A DNA stretch of 34,872 bases, taken from the NCBI GenBank assembly GCA_007128855.1, contig SKWQ01000135.1, forward strand, positions 1 through 34,872, in the 5' to 3' direction. The stretch comes from Balneolales bacterium (lineage in GTDB: Bacteria; Bacteroidota; Rhodothermia; Balneolales; Natronogracilivirgulaceae). The stretch's first letter is position 1, and every line of letters starts with the position of its first letter. Position numbers and translations under genes: made by a program. This document shows, piece after piece, positions 33,929-34,872 of this stretch. A model generated the notes under the pieces. The model was given only the letters and a program-made list of their open reading frames with translations, did not search any database and was not told the origin of the DNA.

Positions 33929-34872
33929 ATGGATCCTCTACTCTTTTCGATACTGGTCATGCTCGCCGTGGTCCTGCTGTTCCTGCTGCCCTCAGCAGCA
34001 GTAGCGGTTTATGCGGAACGGCGGGTCTCAGCTTTCATCCAGAACCGCTATGGCCCAAACCGTGTTGGTCCGCTGGGACTGTTCCAGCCGTTTTCTGATG
34101 TCATCAAGCTTTTCCTGAAGGAAGACATCGTGCCCGAAAAAGCCAACCGGTTCCTGTACACTCTGGCACCCATGATCCCGGTCAGCACCGCCATCATCAC
34201 CGTGGCCGTGATCCCCTTCAGTGAATTTGTATACATCACCGACCTGAATGTTGGTGTCCTGTACCTGCTTGCCGTGGCCTCGCTTGCCGTTTACGGTGTG
34301 ACACTTGCCGGATGGGCATCCAACAGCAAGTACTCCCTTCTGGGTGGACTCCGAGCCGCTGCCCAGATGATCAGCTACGAGTTGCCGATGGGCGTGGCCC
34401 TCGCCTCGGTCATCCTTTTTGCCGGTTCCCTGAGCATCCTTGAAATTGTCCAATCACAGGAACTCTGGTGGAACATATTCCGCAATCCAATAGGCTTTGT
34501 GATCTTTACCATTGCCGCATTCGCCGAGGCCAACAGGGCGCCTTTTGACCTGGTGGAAGCGGAACAGGAACTGGTGGGCGGCTTCCATACCGAATACAGC
34601 TCCATGAAATTCGGGACGTTCTTCCTGGCGGAATACATGCACGTTGTGATCGGTAGCATGCTGATCACCGTTTTCTTCTTCGGTGGTTACCATCTGCCGT
34701 TCGCCGGTTACTGGCTCCCCGAAATGAGTCCTGTCTGGAAGGCGATCCTCGATATCCACGTGTTCATCCTGAAAACGGCTTTCTTTGCTTTCGTATTTAT
34801 CTGGGTGCGCTGGACACTGCCGCGGTTCAAGTTCAACCAGCTCATGCGGCTTGGCTGGACCAGGCTGCTCCC
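33929..34872 (+). CDS. nuoH: NADH-quinone oxidoreductase subunit H (cut by window end)
   Basis: The first 314 residues of the membrane subunit that joins the peripheral and proton-pumping arms. YAERRVSAFIQNRYGPNRVGP and the quinone-channel loop EAEQELVGGFHTEYSSMKFG are the family's conserved blocks. Several transmembrane helices are evident (LVMLAVVLLFLLPSAAVAV, YLLAVASLAVYGVTLAGWA, MLITVFFFGGY, TAFFAFVFIWVRWTL). The ATG follows the nuoG stop without a gap. Only the last residues are missing. Confidence 0.96.
   Translation, partial: MDPLLFSILVMLAVVLLFLLPSAAVAVYAERRVSAFIQNRYGPNRVGPLGLFQPFSDVIKLFLKEDIVPEKANRFLYTLAPMIPVSTAIITVAVIPFSEFVYITDLNVGVLYLLAVASLAVYGVTLAGWASNSKYSLLGGLRAAAQMISYELPMGVALASVILFAGSLSILEIVQSQELWWNIFRNPIGFVIFTIAAFAEANRAPFDLVEAEQELVGGFHTEYSSMKFGTFFLAEYMHVVIGSMLITVFFFGGYHLPFAGYWLPEMSPVWKAILDIHVFILKTAFFAFVFIWVRWTLPRFKFNQLMRLGWTRLL

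Noticed and set aside
1-34872. Mobile elements, CRISPR arrays, tRNA or rRNA genes.
   Set aside because: No transposase-like protein, repeated spacer pattern or cloverleaf-like sequence was seen. All gaps are short and flanked by housekeeping genes.

Overview
The window is a gene-dense bacterial chromosome segment. No mobile element, rRNA, tRNA or CRISPR array was recognised. Several traits point to the Bacteroidota/Balneolota/Rhodothermota side of the FCB group: PorV/PorQ-type outer-membrane proteins next to a propeller protein with a YPNPF-type C-terminal domain, a bacillithiol enzyme (BshC), a short phosphatidylserine decarboxylase, a bifunctional-nuclease/UVR fusion, frequent TTG and GTG starts, and an almost total lack of Shine-Dalgarno sequences. 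Balneolota is my best guess. That placement is inference from gene content, not from a marker-gene comparison.

Positions 1-7860 (minus strand) hold a complete tryptophan operon in the order trpL-trpE-trpS-trpG-trpD-trpC-trpF-trpB-trpA, with trpA cut by the window edge. A 17-residue leader peptide containing four consecutive Trp codons lies upstream of trpE. It is followed by three mutually exclusive RNA pairings that end in a GC stem with a nine-T tract. This is a textbook-style transcription attenuator read directly from the sequence. Tryptophanyl-tRNA synthetase (trpS) sits inside the operon, so the attenuator that senses Trp-tRNA charging would also control the enzyme that does the charging.

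Positions 7958-12578 (plus strand) start with a good TTGACA-N17-TAATAT promoter. They encode four translationally coupled or tightly spaced envelope proteins: an Ig-like lipoprotein, an Asp-box propeller with a FlgD/type IX-like C-terminal domain, and two PorV/PorQ-family beta-barrels. This is the most plausible candidate for an incompletely described surface-attachment or secretion module.

Positions 12695-18973 (minus strand) hold envelope and precursor genes. They are pgeF and aroE (overlapping), then dxr-rseP-psd-pssA, plus an SRPBCC protein separated from aroE by a bidirectional terminator. Positions 19105-22922 (plus strand) encode an outer-membrane barrel followed by an RND/MMPL exporter, a likely lipid or hydrophobic-compound export pair. 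The exporter gene overlaps the convergent tmk gene by 38 bp.

Positions 22885-27310 (minus strand) hold bfn-bshC-5-FCL and pspC-tmk. Positions 27536-34872 (plus strand) hold the respiratory complex I operon nuoABCDEFGH, with nuoH cut by the window end. No gene-free stretch exceeds 300 bases. The longest are the two divergent control regions at about 7822-8098 (trp leader promoter and plus-strand promoter) and 27311-27607 (nuo promoter).
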